From Straminergon stramineum (taxonomy: Eukaryota > Streptophyta > Bryopsida > Hypnales > Calliergonaceae), in the NCBI GenBank assembly GCA_963920665.1, contig OY987263.1, positions 21,657,968 through 21,721,967 on the forward strand: DNA of 64,000 nt, in the 5' to 3' direction. How positions within the stretch are numbered: the stretch's first letter is position 1; each line of letters begins with the position of its first letter. The notes beneath the pieces were generated by a model. That model did no database searches. It saw only the letters and a program-made list of their open reading frames with translations, and was not told the origin of the DNA. The position numbers and the translations under genes are program-made. Below, piece after piece: positions 48,514 to 60,999 of the stretch.

Positions 48514-48894
48514 TTAACCCTAGAAGGATGGGCTGGTCACCATGGAAATCTTCCTTTTTGAAACACTGTGAATCATGTATTTTAACCCATAACCCTTGAA
48601 TGTCGGGCTGGTCACCATGGAAATTTTCTTTTTTGAAACACTGTGAATCATCTACTTTAACCCGTAACCCTTGAATGCCGGGCTGGTGACGGTGGAAATC
48701 AGCCATTTTGGAACCGTGTGACATCATCCACTTTAAAAAAAAATTAAAATATTCATTGGGAGTCAAACTACTATAAAAGATCTTCCCCTTCCATCCCTAA
48801 TTCTGAGGATGAATAGTTGCAATTTTGTCCTATAAAGGAGAATTCCTTGTCATTCATTGGACAATAGATGTCTGCCACATCATTTAGGGGTTAA
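48514..48894. mobile_element. TTAA-flanked element with internal 75-bp tandem repeat
   Basis: TTAA at 48514-48517 is followed by CCCTAGAAGGATGGGCTGG. The right end ATTTAGGGG precedes TTAA at 48891-48894. Related to 50441-50948: both begin with CCTAGRAGGAYGG and a TGGTCAYCRTGGAAATC block, and both have a TTTGTCCTA...TCATTNRTTGGACA block near the right end. No coding capacity. Confidence 0.65.
48530..48754. repeat. 75-bp tandem repeat, three units
   Basis: Units start at 48530, 48605 and 48680, exactly 75 bp apart, each opening GGGCTGGT(C/G)AC(C/G). The first two units are nearly identical; the third is more diverged. It lies inside the TTAA-flanked element. Confidence 0.93.
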
Positions 48895-49518
48895 AGGACA
48901 CAACCCCCATGACCAAGGTAGTGAGCAAAACTACTTTGATTATTGGACGAATAGGTGCATTCTATTTTTCTACAGTCAACAATGAAGTCATCCAATGGAT
49001 ACAAAATGTCCACTTTGACATTTAAGGGTTAAAAGAACAAAAGTATTCAATGGAGGTCTTACTAATGTGCAAGACCTCCCCCTTTTTGCACAAAATTCCT
49101 AAGATGACCAATTGAGCTTTTATCTCGCATGGGTGAATTCTCCAACATCCATCGGACATTTAAAGTAGGAGGTCTATCAAGTGTCCATCTAAGAGCTAAG
49201 ATTGAATTTTGGGGAGGTGAAACTTCTTGAAATATTTTTCAAAATTTTTTCCTTGAAAGAAAAATAGAATTAACATCTAACCCAAGTCCTTTCATATTTT
49301 TTGGAGCTTTGTGGAATTAGTTACAAATTTTTGAAGTCGAAATGGCATAGGGCTCTAAAACCACCCACCTCCTCAAATGTACACTATTGATACATCCATG
49401 TACAAACATGATGAAAAATTTTCATGTACAAACAATGTGCATTTAAGGAAGTGGGTGGTTCTAGAGCCTAAGCAAATTTTGAGCCTCCTACCTTAATATT
49501 TGTAGCGGTGTTACAGGG
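48895..49518. repeat. Gene-free DNA with a copy of a dispersed repeat (about 49150-49340)
   Basis: Positions 49150-49340 (TAGGAGGTC, GAATTTTGGGGAGGTGA, then TTTTTTGGAGCTTTGTGGAATTAGT) are similar to 55565-55740. An AGGGTTAA motif at about 49025 may be another relic TTAA terminus. Confidence 0.55.
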
Positions 49519-50430
49519 TTAACCCCTAAAGGACCAACAAGTGTTTTTTGGAAAATATAGAAATTTTGGGTAGGTACGTCTCATTTTCTAGTTTGAAATT
49601 TAAGTATAAGTTGGGGACAAGGAATATCTTTCATGTGCTCTAAATTTCATAACGTTTGGAAATATGAGTCAAAAGTTATGGCCTAATATGTTACTTTTTT
49701 CCTTGGGTGGGTAGTCTAGGTAGATAAGAAAAAATCACCTTTTTCATAAACAAAAATAAAAAATTGATTTTATAGAGTTATATATAAGTGGAAAGCTTTG
49801 AATCATTCCATTTTGATCAATGAGTCCAAAGTAATGAGGAGTTTTAGTTTGTGGGCAATTATGGATTCTCTACTCTAAAATAAACTTTGAAGTCCTTTAT
49901 TTTACTCAATTTTCAATATTTTTGGAAATAAATAAAACCATAAGATGTAGATTGATTATTACAACATTTCAAACATTGAGATTATCATTTTTCAATTCCA
50001 TAACTAAATTCTTAACAATTTTATATTTTGAATCATCCTTTACTTCTTTCTACTTACTATTTTTTCCTATATGTTGTAAAATTTCAAATGATCTCAAATT
50101 TTTCAAGCTTGTAGTCAACTTGCATTCAAGAATGAATCCAAAGAAGCATCACCATTTTGGACATTTTTTCATACAAATGTGAGCTTGTGAATTAAAGCTG
50201 CCCATTTTTTCATAGGGCCAAAAAAATGATTTCTATAAATTCAAAAGCTTATATCTTGCAATCCATGTAGTGAAAATTTCTGAATTTTTTTCTACATCTC
50301 TCAAACTAGCTTACTACAAGATCCATTGGTTACATGTGTCCAAAATTTATTTTTTTCTAAAATTTAGTACTTGTACTAGAAATGACAGTTTGGGAGCGTT
50401 TTGGTGAAAACATAGTCAAGGAACTTAAGG
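49519..50430. mobile_element. TTAA/CCC element, left end clear, right end eroded
   Basis: TTAA at 49519-49522 is followed by CCCCTAAAGGACCAACAAG, nearly the same end as 42739. The interior shares GAGTCAAAAGTTATGG (about 49665) and CTTGCAATCCATG (about 50255) modules with 42739-43331. The right end is not a clean GGGGTTAA; AAGGAACTTAAGGGAT near 50420 may be its mutated form. Confidence 0.5.
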
Positions 50431-50440
50431 GATGGTAAGG

Positions 50441-50948
50441 TTAATCCTAGGAGGACGGATTGGTCATCGTGGAAATCAGTTTTTTGATAATGCATGCATG
50501 ATTTGCTTAATAAAATCCAAGAGTACTCATTCGAGGTCAAACTAAGGTAAGGTACTATAAAAGCGCCCCTGCTCTAAAAGTAACCTTGCTCTAAAAGTGA
50601 CCTCTAACACAAAGGTATATTTTGCTTTCTTCAATATACCAATAGTTTACATTCTAGGAGGTGGTTGCTTTTAGTGATCATTATGTTTCAACTTCAAAAA
50701 TTCTTACCTATTCCACAAAGGGCCAATTAATATGAAACAACCTAGATCAAATGCCAATTCCATTTCTCTTCCCACAAAATGCAATCAACTTTTTAAAGGT
50801 TACTTTAAGAGTAGGATCCTTTATTGCAAGACTTCTGTTTTTTACAGAAAATTTTAAAGGTGAGCATCTACACTTTTGTCCTACGTAGAAGGATTCTCTA
50901 TCATTTGTTGGACATTTAGTGTCTACAATGTCCTTTTTTGAGGGTTAA
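50441..50948. mobile_element. TTAA-flanked element, second copy of the 48514 family
   Basis: TTAA at 50441-50444 is followed by TCCTAGGAGGACGGATTGG; TTTTTGAGGG precedes TTAA at 50945-50948. Colinear with 48514-48894 at both ends but with a different interior and only one copy of the repeat unit. Confidence 0.55.
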
Positions 50949-52880
50949 ATGTTTACCCATGATTTTGAAACAAATTGAAAAGAGAAAGAGAAAGATATCC
51001 TTTGTATTGTATGACTAAGGCACAATGACCACAAGACAACTAAAGTAGAAGGTCTATAAAGGGACCAAACTGTAAAGGCGACCTCTAACACAGAGATACA
51101 TTTTTTCTTCTTCTATATACTAATTGGAATATTGTATTTGTCAATGTACCAAGAGTGAAAATATCCCAAAGTGGATACTTTGTGACTTACGGAATTCAAA
51201 ATTCATAACTAATTCCATAAGTGGTCAAAGTTGGTTGGATTTGTTGAATGGACCCCAAAACACTTTGAACCAATTTTCAAACACTCTTAATAATCTTTCA
51301 ATCCATGCAATCAAATGCTCTAAAATTCTTACCACACATTCTTACAATTGTGTGATTGAATCTTATTTGGTTGAATATGTGAAAAAATGTTCAAATTCAA
51401 ATTCAAATTTACAAAATTAAGAAATTTTAGTGGATATTATCCAAAGCATAATTAAGGAACTTTAGGGGATAACTAAAGGACCTTGTGGTTGAATTTGTCA
51501 AAGAATAAATATAGATAAAAATTTTGACCTTATTTTGGGTACAAGTATTTTGAAGTAGATTTGGACTTTTGAACACCATATTATTTAAGGGGTTCAAGGA
51601 AAAAGAAAATTCAAAATCAAGTTTTAGGAACAAAAAGTTAGAAAATGCTAGGATTCACTTCATGGTACATCACTTAAAAATAAATAAACCTTGTATTAAA
51701 TTAGGGGGGGGATATGATTTAAAATGAACTCAATGATGTGGATATATTGTTAACAAGGGACCAATTACAAGTATTTGTATCCAAACAAAATCATTTTTTT
51801 CTAATATATCTCCTTTCATAAAAATTTCTATATAATACCCTTCATTATTTGTACAATTTTTAGTTTTCTTACAATCGTTTCTGACAATTAGGCACAAGTT
51901 TCACAACCACTCATCACAATTCTATTGGACAATCACAAGAAATTAGTTTTTAAGAATGATGAGCTACAACATGGTACTATTGATTTTAGTGTATCCCTCA
52001 TTTTAATTTGAAATGGGTATCTCTTTTCACATTTATACAATTGTTCTAGTGTTCCTAAAATTACATGGTATCAATTTTTACTAGACACAAGAAATACTTT
52101 CTTTTAAATGGCAAAACAATGTATAACTAGACAATGGTCCTACCCATGTCGAGAAGTTATTATACCTCCCTAGATACTTAAAGAGACTTTCAATTAAATA
52201 ATTCTAAAGATTTAGGTTGGTTGAATAACCGTCAATAAGACAATTTTGTTCATTGAAGGGGTCCCCTTTTTGAGGATGCAAAAGGGATCCTTGCCTCATT
52301 TGGTATGGAGGAGTACACAATGGCATTATAATTGCTTGTAATTCATGTCTCATTTTCAATTGGCTTCATAACTTTTTGCACGTTCGAGCCAATGGGTAGA
52401 GGCAACAATCCAATGTATACAAAAAGTCGAATACAAATTATCCTCATATCGGTACGTAACTAGAATTGTTGGACCATTCGTAAGACACTTTGCGGCTCCG
52501 GTGACATCACCGTACAGAATGCATGTCACCATGACCTTTTACTGAGGAGAAATGGAGAATTGCAACCACTGTTGCAAGAATTGCGTAGATCTTACCAGAA
52601 TCTTCATGATAGCATTCCTGGAGTGCCTCCTACTGTAGTCAAAGTTCTGATATTCCAAGTTCTGATAACAATGATGCCCATATCATTTCATTTCATAGTT
52701 GCAGACAATTTCATGAGTGTTTCACCTGAGTTTTGGCACCTAAGGTACACACTTTCTTGTGTGGGCAATTTGCGATGGCTTGGTGCAATGATAAAAAAAA
52801 TATGTAACTTATTGGAGTTGGCAAAATATCATCCCATGGTGTCAAACAAAAGTGTTATTCTTCGTAACAATATCTAATCC
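50949..52880. other. Gene-free DNA with relics of the same repeat families
   Basis: Positions 51040-51120 resemble 50545-50645 (a second CTCTAACACARAGRTA block). Positions 51290-51400 share the TTTCAATCCATGCAATCAAA module, and AACTTTAGGGGATAA at about 51457 may be its right end. Positions 52115-52190 resemble 60489-60563. No gene. Confidence 0.5.
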
Positions 52881-53130
52881 TTAACCCCTCAAGGCCCAAG
52901 GAGCTTGTTTTGAGCCTCTCACTTGTTCAACAGGTCAAAGTTATAACTTCATTTCCCCACATTCTAAGAATTATATCTAAATGAATTTCATAGTATGATG
53001 TTCATATTGAACAAGGAAGTTCAAAAATACAATTGACATCATGTAATAAGCTTGATGTACAATGCATACTGCCAATCAAAGTTCAAACTTGTGAAAAAGT
53101 ACAGAAACTGCTTGGGCCTTGAGGGGTTAA
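52881..53130. mobile_element. TTAA-flanked 242-bp MITE with perfect CCC inverted repeats (piggyBac-like)
   Basis: TTAA (52881-52884) is followed by CCCCTCAAGGCCCAAG; CTTGGGCCTTGAGGGG is followed by TTAA (53127-53130). The 16-bp ends are perfectly complementary and extend by two more matching bases after one mismatch. No coding capacity. This is the cleanest TTAA element in the window. Confidence 0.85.
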
Positions 53131-56121
53131 AGGACAACTTCGTTCCTAAAAAGGTGGCCTATAGAATCTTGCATGAAATTTTTGGACATGGACATGAGCA
53201 ACTAAATAAATGAGAATGGTTAGTTTAGTAAGGCAAGGAAACTAGGAGAGTTTTTGTTCTTGTGATATTCATTACTACTCTTTCTACATGGGACAATGTC
53301 TCCAGGCTTTGCATGATCCAACAAACTCTCTTGTGCAAATTATGAAATTTTCATTGTGTTGCACCAATGCAACATATGTGATCCTTGTGCAAGTACGAAT
53401 GCAACAAGCCCACCCAATCAAGAAACCACTTACTACTAAATTGACAATTTTGATTTTTTCAACACAAGAATGCCTCAGGGGGTGGTAAGGTCTTTTAAGG
53501 GATAACAATGAAGTTGGGATGTCATTTGAATTCATGTAGAAAAAGTATAATTTAATTTTCCCCACACTTGGTATTAAAATATGGTCCAATGTACCATTGA
53601 TCTTCATATCAGTTCCTTTGCAATTGATTTGACTTGTCAATGACAATTTCTTTTGAATTCTTTGAATTGCTTGTTGAAATTTTAATTAACTTTCATTTTT
53701 TTGGCTCGTATATATTAGCTGTAGCAAGAAGTAATAGACTATTCAAGCCCTAGCATTTACTCCAAGGGCCACCCCTTGCTAGTAGCAAAGTTTTTTGTTT
53801 TCCTTTCAAACCAAATGATTGTGCTTGGGCTACATATACTTGTAGGAATCAAAATATAGACCTTACGGGCCCAATGACTCCAAGAAGTTGGTCAAGAATT
53901 ATTTTTGGGTATCCCTTTTAGAGAGGTAGTATAAAGGCATTTTGGTATGGTTTGTTGAATTTTCAACAGTTGACAATGGTAGAATATCTCTCCTCTTGCA
54001 TCATACTATGGGGAACTTCTAATCCTATTGACTAGTGTAATGATCAATTGCATGTGAATAGGGATAAAATAAATGAAGGCATATGGTTGCCTTCTTATCA
54101 AAAGTAATCTTACGTGTACCAATGTTCATAATGTATTGCCATTTTTTTTTACGAAATCCCAAATGCAAAATTTTCATTTGAATTGGATGTAAATCATACC
54201 TTTGGAAAATTCTTGTCAATATTTTTTCAATGCTATAATAAATGCTCAATTTAGAGCTGAATTAAAGTTTTTAGTATTTGATACAACAAAATGAAAAAGA
54301 ATGTGCCCTTCTACTAACTAACTATATAACTAAGTTCACACTCCTAGGCATATAGGGAGGCAATATCACTCCAAGGGGAAATGGTTTAGATTGGTTAACA
54401 ATGTTCATGTCAAACACATGAGTAATTTCATAAAAATGTCAAATTTTGATTTGATTTTAAATTTCAAAGGATGGCTACGAAGACAATGTTACAGTAAGAT
54501 CAAAAAGTTGACATTCTCCATTGTCATGCTTTGAGACCATTACAAGTATCGATGACTTTATACCAACGATTGAATTTCCATGTACATTCAAAAGCCATTA
54601 TAGCATACGGAAATCGTTGAGAACGTTATTTAACTGACAGGATTTTGATCATCTGCTTGGGAATTGGAGCCCAATTTTTTCATGCTCTTTTATTCAACCA
54701 GTTCGTTACAAGCAGGTCATGTCGTCGGGAACATATAATATAGGATCCATCTATAGCAAAAACCGGTGAGTAATTTCCTGAAAATATTCCAAGCTCCAAG
54801 CTCTTGTGTCAATCCTATGCTGAAACTACTGTTGATAATATAGAATTAAGTTACTACAGTGGGCGATGTTTTAGAATTTCGTACAGCATCCATCATTCAT
54901 TTGTGGGGCCAATTGTGGATCATTATTATATTACATTAAGGTAGGTGGTAATTCTGCCTGTGCTCCAAGAACTGTTCATAGAGTGCACCATGAATAGTCA
55001 TTGTAGGAATGAAAAAGGGCCCATCTAAGGATTGGTGCTGGTTTGGGATTCTCATTGCAGAGTTTTAGGAATGGTTGGAGATTGAGTTTGAATAGGAAGT
55101 TGACAAAATTTCAGTGTACATAGTGTGGAGTTATGACTTATGAGTGGTGGGAGACTTTGTATCATTCTAGACAATTAAATGCACCATGTTGTTGCAGTTC
55201 AAGGTTAGCACACCTTCATTGTTGGGCTCCATTTGCACCTTTAAAGGACAAGTGCTTGACATTTCATGGCACTACCTACTGACTCAAAAAGCACCTTACT
55301 ATTGTTACCTTTAGGAAATCATATTAAATTCAGTTTAACTCTAAAAGTTACAAATTAAATTGTGATGGATGTGTCTCCCTCTCTTCTTTCTCTGAAGATG
55401 TGTTAGAAAATGCTTTGATCAGCATAGAAGACATCCTAAGCCAGAATGCTCTTAAGTGGGCAGTTTTTGCACCTCCTACCTTAAGTGTTGCAAATCTATT
55501 GAGTACCAATGCTAGTGGAAATTTGGGCTGCGGAGACTAGGAAAATGAGTACGAGTAGACCCACTAATAAAGTAGGAGGTTCATCCTAGCGCACATTTAA
55601 GAGTTGGAAATTAATTTGGAGAGGTTAGACTTCTTAAAATAATTTTTGGTAAAATTTTCAGTCTTGAAAGGGAAAGAGAATTGGCATCTCATCCAAGTCA
55701 TTTTGTATTTTGGAGAGATTGGTGGAATTAGTCAAGTTTGTCATGTGGGTCTTCTTGTGGGTCATTTTTCTAGTGTATGCAACCCAAAGCTTTGAACTAG
55801 TGCAAACTAATTCCTAAAATTTCTTCCAACCAAAATATAGGATAGATTGACCCCATTTGATTGCCATCCCTACTACTGAATTCAAATTTGCTATGTTGCA
55901 ACCTAATGTAGAGAAAATTATTCTCATGTTCACATTATGACAACATAGAGCAGAATTGGGTTGAAAAGTGTAGATTTTATTAATTCAATGAACATGTCCA
56001 TGCAATTTGTATGCAAAGCAAAGGTTTCGCTCATTTCATTCATTATTCTTCAATCTTCACATACATTTCCTTATTGTAAACTTGCAACCGTTTAGGAAAT
56101 TAATATAGCTATATTTGCATT
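53131..56121. other. Gene-free DNA
   Basis: No coding evidence. It includes 55465-55500 and 55565-55740, which match 49476-49510 and 49150-49340, and a copy of CTTGTGGGTCATTTTTC at 55754. Nothing else supported. Confidence 0.5.
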
Positions 56122-57653
56122 CACTATAAGAAACTTGAGTTTTTTTGGACGTTATAGAAAATGTGAAAGGGCGTTCTATTTGACACGGAAGAAAATCAAC
56201 ATTGATGTCACCTAGAATTCGTTATAATGGATGGGCCAAAAACGTGGTATAATCTAGAAAGACATGTGCGATTTGAGCTTATTTTTTTCTAACATCACAA
56301 AAAACATGGTCTTCCAAGATCCCTACAATGTGGCACATGGATACCACGTAGGTGAGAAGATCCACATGGATGACATATTTAACTACTTTTGGACTATTCC
56401 ATGAATTATGGACTAAACATCTAGAGATCTTCAGATAATAACATTCGGAGATCTCCCAATGATTGCATAGATCTCCCGATGTTTGTATAGATCTTCAGGT
56501 GTTTTATATTGATCTGCCAATGTTTTTTGATTATCCCCTGATGACCATTTTTTTTCTCCTGATGATTATTATAAATTCTAGACTTTCAAAAGTCCAAAAG
56601 TAGTTAAATGTAGCATGTGGGATTTTTTTCATCCAACACGTCTATGACATGGCACTTTGATGTGCTAGTAGGAAAAGAGACTTGGTAACCAAAGATGATG
56701 ATGTAACATGCCTAATCAACACACTTTTATGTCATTTGAAGAATTTAATTTTGCTTTTTCAAACATCAAATTAAATATCTAGATGTTTTTTGAGACATCA
56801 ATTTGTGCACATTTTACCTATCATGCAAGATCAATAACAAATAATGATTAAAAATAAATTAAAATGAACAAGCAAAATTTCTTGAATTCAATAAGAATTG
56901 AAGAAAACTTACCATCTAACATCAAGAGAAGTTTTGATGGCAAAATGAAGGAATTCCTTCATTAAAAGTTAGTGAAAATGAAGATAATAGAGGTCATATT
57001 TATATTCATTGTCCGTTCTTCGTGAGACAAAAGATATGGGATAACTAGAATATAGGAACTTGACCATTGTACATCTCAACACTATTTCAAACATCTATAC
57101 AATGTTCTAGACATTTGGATGTTGTTTCAAACATTTGGATGTCATTTTAGACATTTTACATTGAACACAATTCTTGTTTTACATATCCCATATTGTTTGT
57201 TTCACTTTTGACCATATGCTTGTATAAAGACCGTCTCTTTTTCATCCATGGTGCACATCCATCCATTTCCTTTTTTGGCAAGGCATGCCATGTGGTTGCC
57301 CTTCCTCTACATTTTTCACATATGGTCAACTTTTTACCATGGATCATAGTAATCTTTACTAACTTACCCATAGTCAAAATAGGTCTACTTGTTGACATAG
57401 CAGTCTCCATTTTTTTTGGTGTTTCATAAAACATCAACATGTCTTCAATCATGTCAAATAAAACATCAACGCCAACCATAACATCAATGCCAACCATAAC
57501 ATCAACTTAATTTTAAAGTAATGTGCCAATGTTCTTCCCAACATCTCGAAAAATCTACCTTCATGGGCTAGTTGCCCTTTAACATCGTCATGTTTTGTGG
57601 GACATTGTGCATTAGTGGTCATAGACAACCAAAAATGTGGATTTCTTATAGTG
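56122..57653. mobile_element. CACTA-type non-autonomous element, 1532 bp
   Basis: It starts CACTATAAGAAACTTGAG and ends GGATTTCTTATAGTG. ATT flanks both sides (56119-56121 and 57654-57656), the 3-bp CACTA target duplication. The interior has several short subterminal motifs of the form GATCTCCNGATGTT (about 56445-56520) and tandem ACATCAATGCCAACC-type repeats near 57465-57505. The minus frame 57156-57497 contains CEKCRG and other residues but is not a recognisable transposase. Confidence 0.9.
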
Positions 57654-60184
57654 ATTCAAGTAGATTAGAAGAGTGCCTCTAGCTACAACAATGGGAAGCT
57701 ATATGTTTTTGATGTGATCCTAGAGAAAGTTTTTTTTTTCAAAAACAATGTGACCAAATGCATATGGATATTCTTTCATTTATTTTTCTTTTGCAATTTT
57801 CTTTGTCAATATCCTTAGTATAGATCAATTTTGTAAATAAACAAAATTTGAAGTACGTCTAAAGTTTGCTAAATTCCTAGCCATTGATATCCAAAAAAAC
57901 AAAGAAAATTTTATTTGAAGGTTATTAATTCTTTGTGAAACCTGAAACGCCAAAATTATAACTTTTCTCAATTCTTTGAAAATTAAGAAAAGGCATTTTG
58001 TACATTCTAAATTCCAAAATTAAAATATTTCAAGACACAAGTATTGTAAGTAACTTCAAGATGTGAAATGATCTTACTAGCTAAATATATGCAATGATGA
58101 AAGGATCAACAATGGGTTATTTCACCTTAGTGGCTAATGTTGTGGACAAGTTGTTGAGGTAGTACACCAATTTTTATATTTTTTTCATAATTGGACTAAA
58201 ACTACCTATTTATTTAGTTTCTTGGCAAAATTACATTTGTCAAATTTTTCTATTGGATTTTTTTAGGGCTGATTTAATCACATAATATAGTTAAGTTTTG
58301 GATGTTAATTTTGCCATTTAGATAGAGAATTGAGACATTTATATGTATCAATTTATAGAAGAGTAAAACTTTTTGTTTGTTTGGAGAAATCCTTATTGCA
58401 AACCAAAAAAATTTGAGAAAATTATTGATAATAGCTTTATCAAAAAAGTTATAAAAATCACATCACTTTCTCTCTTAGGTCTCTAGTTAGTACTTCAGGA
58501 GAGCACATAGTTATATAAAATTCTTATATACATCAATACATGTGTGTCCAAAGATTGTTTTATAGCAACTTACAGATAAAGCCCTTAAAATATGACTATT
58601 CTATAATATTCTAAAACTATTCCCAAATATATTTGCGTATGATTTTGTAAATCCTATATTACTTTTAAAAATTAAAAATTAATAGCTTAGGGGAATAAAA
58701 TGCACTCATTCATTGGACTCAAGTAGTTTCCTTTTTTTAATGAACTCAAACCTCTCACTCCTAGAATAGTCTAAGTTTGCAAATTCTATTGGGTAAGCCT
58801 GAGAAAAATTTCCTTCCAACTTCAAATGCTATTGTCTTGAAATTGATCTATTTAATCAAAGTTAGTTCAAAAATTCCTTCTAAACATTCTCATGACAATC
58901 TCGTAGAATTATATAAGATTGAATTTTAAAAAATACTCTCCTTTTCATTTCCCAATTTCTCTCATTGCAATAGAGCATGCAATATGCAATTAATTTTTTG
59001 ACAATTTGTGCCCAAAATATTAATCTTGTCCTTGACTTTTATCTAGAATTAGGGTTCATTTATACTTGATGTTGTGAATATTTTTGTTGTATAAGGATGT
59101 TAAGTCCCAATTTTGAACTACATTCACTTTACTAGTGGAGATACTATAGAGGAAGACCAAAGAAATGACCCAAGAAACATAACACCCTACAAGTAATCCA
59201 AGTGGATTTGTAGATCTTCTTGTGGGTCATTTTCTTGATCTACATATGCATCAACTTATACCACATTTCTTTTGATGCTTTTCTAACTTGGCTTCTAACT
59301 AACATTAAATGCAAATTAGGTAACCACACCTAATTCTAATCCCTTTCACATACAATTAATCCCTACAAATTCTTGCCTAAAATGTACCATCCACATTCAT
59401 AGAGTCTTGGGTTGTTTGAATATACTTACCTTTCAACAATCTAAAAACTTGTAGTTTATTCATATGGTGCCCAAAAATGCATAAGGAAATCTAGAATCCT
59501 CTCTTGACTTCCAACAAGTTTTGACCCAAAAAATTAGGCAATTTAATAATAGGAACAATGCTCAATTGCTTCTATTATAAAGCATTTAGGTGTAGTTCTC
59601 ATGATAGGCCAAACACTTCCATGTGAACTTTCAATTATCTAGATGTGACCATCCATGTTTTTTTATAAGAAATTTTTTGTTCAAATTTTTCAACAACCTA
59701 ACAAGGTCCTTCCAAATCTAAGCGAATGATGTCATGACACTTATCAATTATTGTTCCAAAATAAAAGTCCTTATAGGAAATTTCTCTAAAATAGCGGTAT
59801 TTCATGTGTTGTTTATCAGACCGTGCACTCTAAACTATAAAAGGGACATCTGCGATTGTTGTAGATTTTGGATATCTAGGATGCTTATAGATTTCAGACA
59901 TCTAGAACAAATATAGATTTTAGACCACACAGTCTAAACCTTGAAAATGCCAAAGTAGTGAAATGGCCCTCTATTTCAATGGAATAGCCCCATTTTAATG
60001 AAATTGACCATCAAGTTTGTAGAATACTACCATTTTAATGAAATATTAGTTCTTGGTGATTATTACTTGTAGGACCATCGCTCACATGAAATGATTTCTA
60101 GCAATTCATTGAGCGCCATTGGGGTTGTTTGCATGTCACTTCCATGGAAAGTCGCAATGCCACCCAACCCAATTGAGTGGGACT
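57654..60184. other. AT-rich gene-free DNA
   Basis: No gene. Positions 58850-59035 resemble the right-hand module of the 42739 element (ending TTTGACAATTTGTGCCCAAAATAT, as at 43290-43310). A GAAATGACCCAAGAAA / CTTGTGGGTCATTTTC pair at about 59162 and 59218 is roughly inverted. Confidence 0.45.
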
Positions 60185-60358
60185 CACTAGAAGAAAACAA
60201 CCTCCATTTCAACGAAATTAACCCAACACAAAATGCAATTTTCTGCCCCTAAACGCAGAAATTGCATTGTAGCCAACATACTTTTTGTGTTTTGGGGTAG
60301 AAAACTCCATTTTGTGTTGGGTTGGTTTCATTGAAATGGAGGCTATTTTCTTCTAGTG
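60185..60358. mobile_element. CACTA-type MITE, 174-bp hairpin
   Basis: CACTAGAAGAAAACAACC begins it and GGCTATTTTCTTCTAGTG ends it. The arms stay complementary for about 50 bp (CCTCCATTTCAAYGAAA, then CCAACACAAAATG). ACT is duplicated on both sides (60182-60184 and 60359-60361). Confidence 0.95.
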
Positions 60359-60569
60359 ACTCTGATGTATTTTGGTTTCATTTGGTTTCTTTGTTTCTTG
60401 TGCAACAAGTCATATTTCCATTGGGGCTTGTCAGCTTGTGTATATTTGGTATGTCTTTGTTTTGTTTCTTTGTTTCTTGCACCACTATAACAATGTATAA
60501 CCAAGCAATGGTCTTCCCCATTCTCGGAAGATATTATGCTTTGCTAGATGTTTGGGAGGAACTTACTTA

Positions 60570-60860
60570 GGGCCTCTTGTCATGTGAATCACGCCGGCAA
60601 AGTTCCCTAGCGAAGCTACAATGTCAAAAAAAAAATTGTAGTGCTATGTGGACCGGGTGGGTGGGGAGAGATCAAGTGAAAATTCTACATGTAATGATTA
60701 CCATCAAGTTGACCAAACTCCACCAATGGGCTTGTTCACCGATCATTGGTGAACCTTGAAATCCGACTTCTCCCCTCACCGAGGCCGGCAAGACAATCAA
60801 TGTTCACTTCTTGTCTTTTAGTGCTTTTCCTATCGGCTTGACTCACATGGCAAGAGGCCC
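60570..60860. mobile_element. Harbinger/Tourist-like MITE, 291 bp
   Basis: It starts GGGCCTCTTGTCATGTGA and ends TCACATGGCAAGAGGCCC, an inverted repeat of about 28 bp with few mismatches. TTA is duplicated on both sides (60567-60569 and 60861-60863), the target of PIF/Harbinger transposons. No coding capacity. Confidence 0.88.
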
Positions 60861-60999
60861 TTATGAGTTAATTCCAAGATTGGAGTTGGTTGAGGAGCCA
60901 TCTATAAGACAACTGTGATCACCGGAGGGTCCCGTTTCCAAGTATGCAAAACAGACCCCTGCCTAGGTAGCAAACAATGCTATGAGAGGCCGTGTAACT

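Noticed and set aside
48434..48766. Repeat-protein frame of 110 codons
   Set aside because: The periodic peptide follows from the 75-bp tandem repeat, whose length keeps any stop-free frame open; it lies inside a non-autonomous element.
57156..57497. 113-codon minus frame with CEKC
   Set aside because: Inside the CACTA element but lacks recognisable TNP2 or other transposase motifs; methionine-rich repeats come from tandem DNA repeats.
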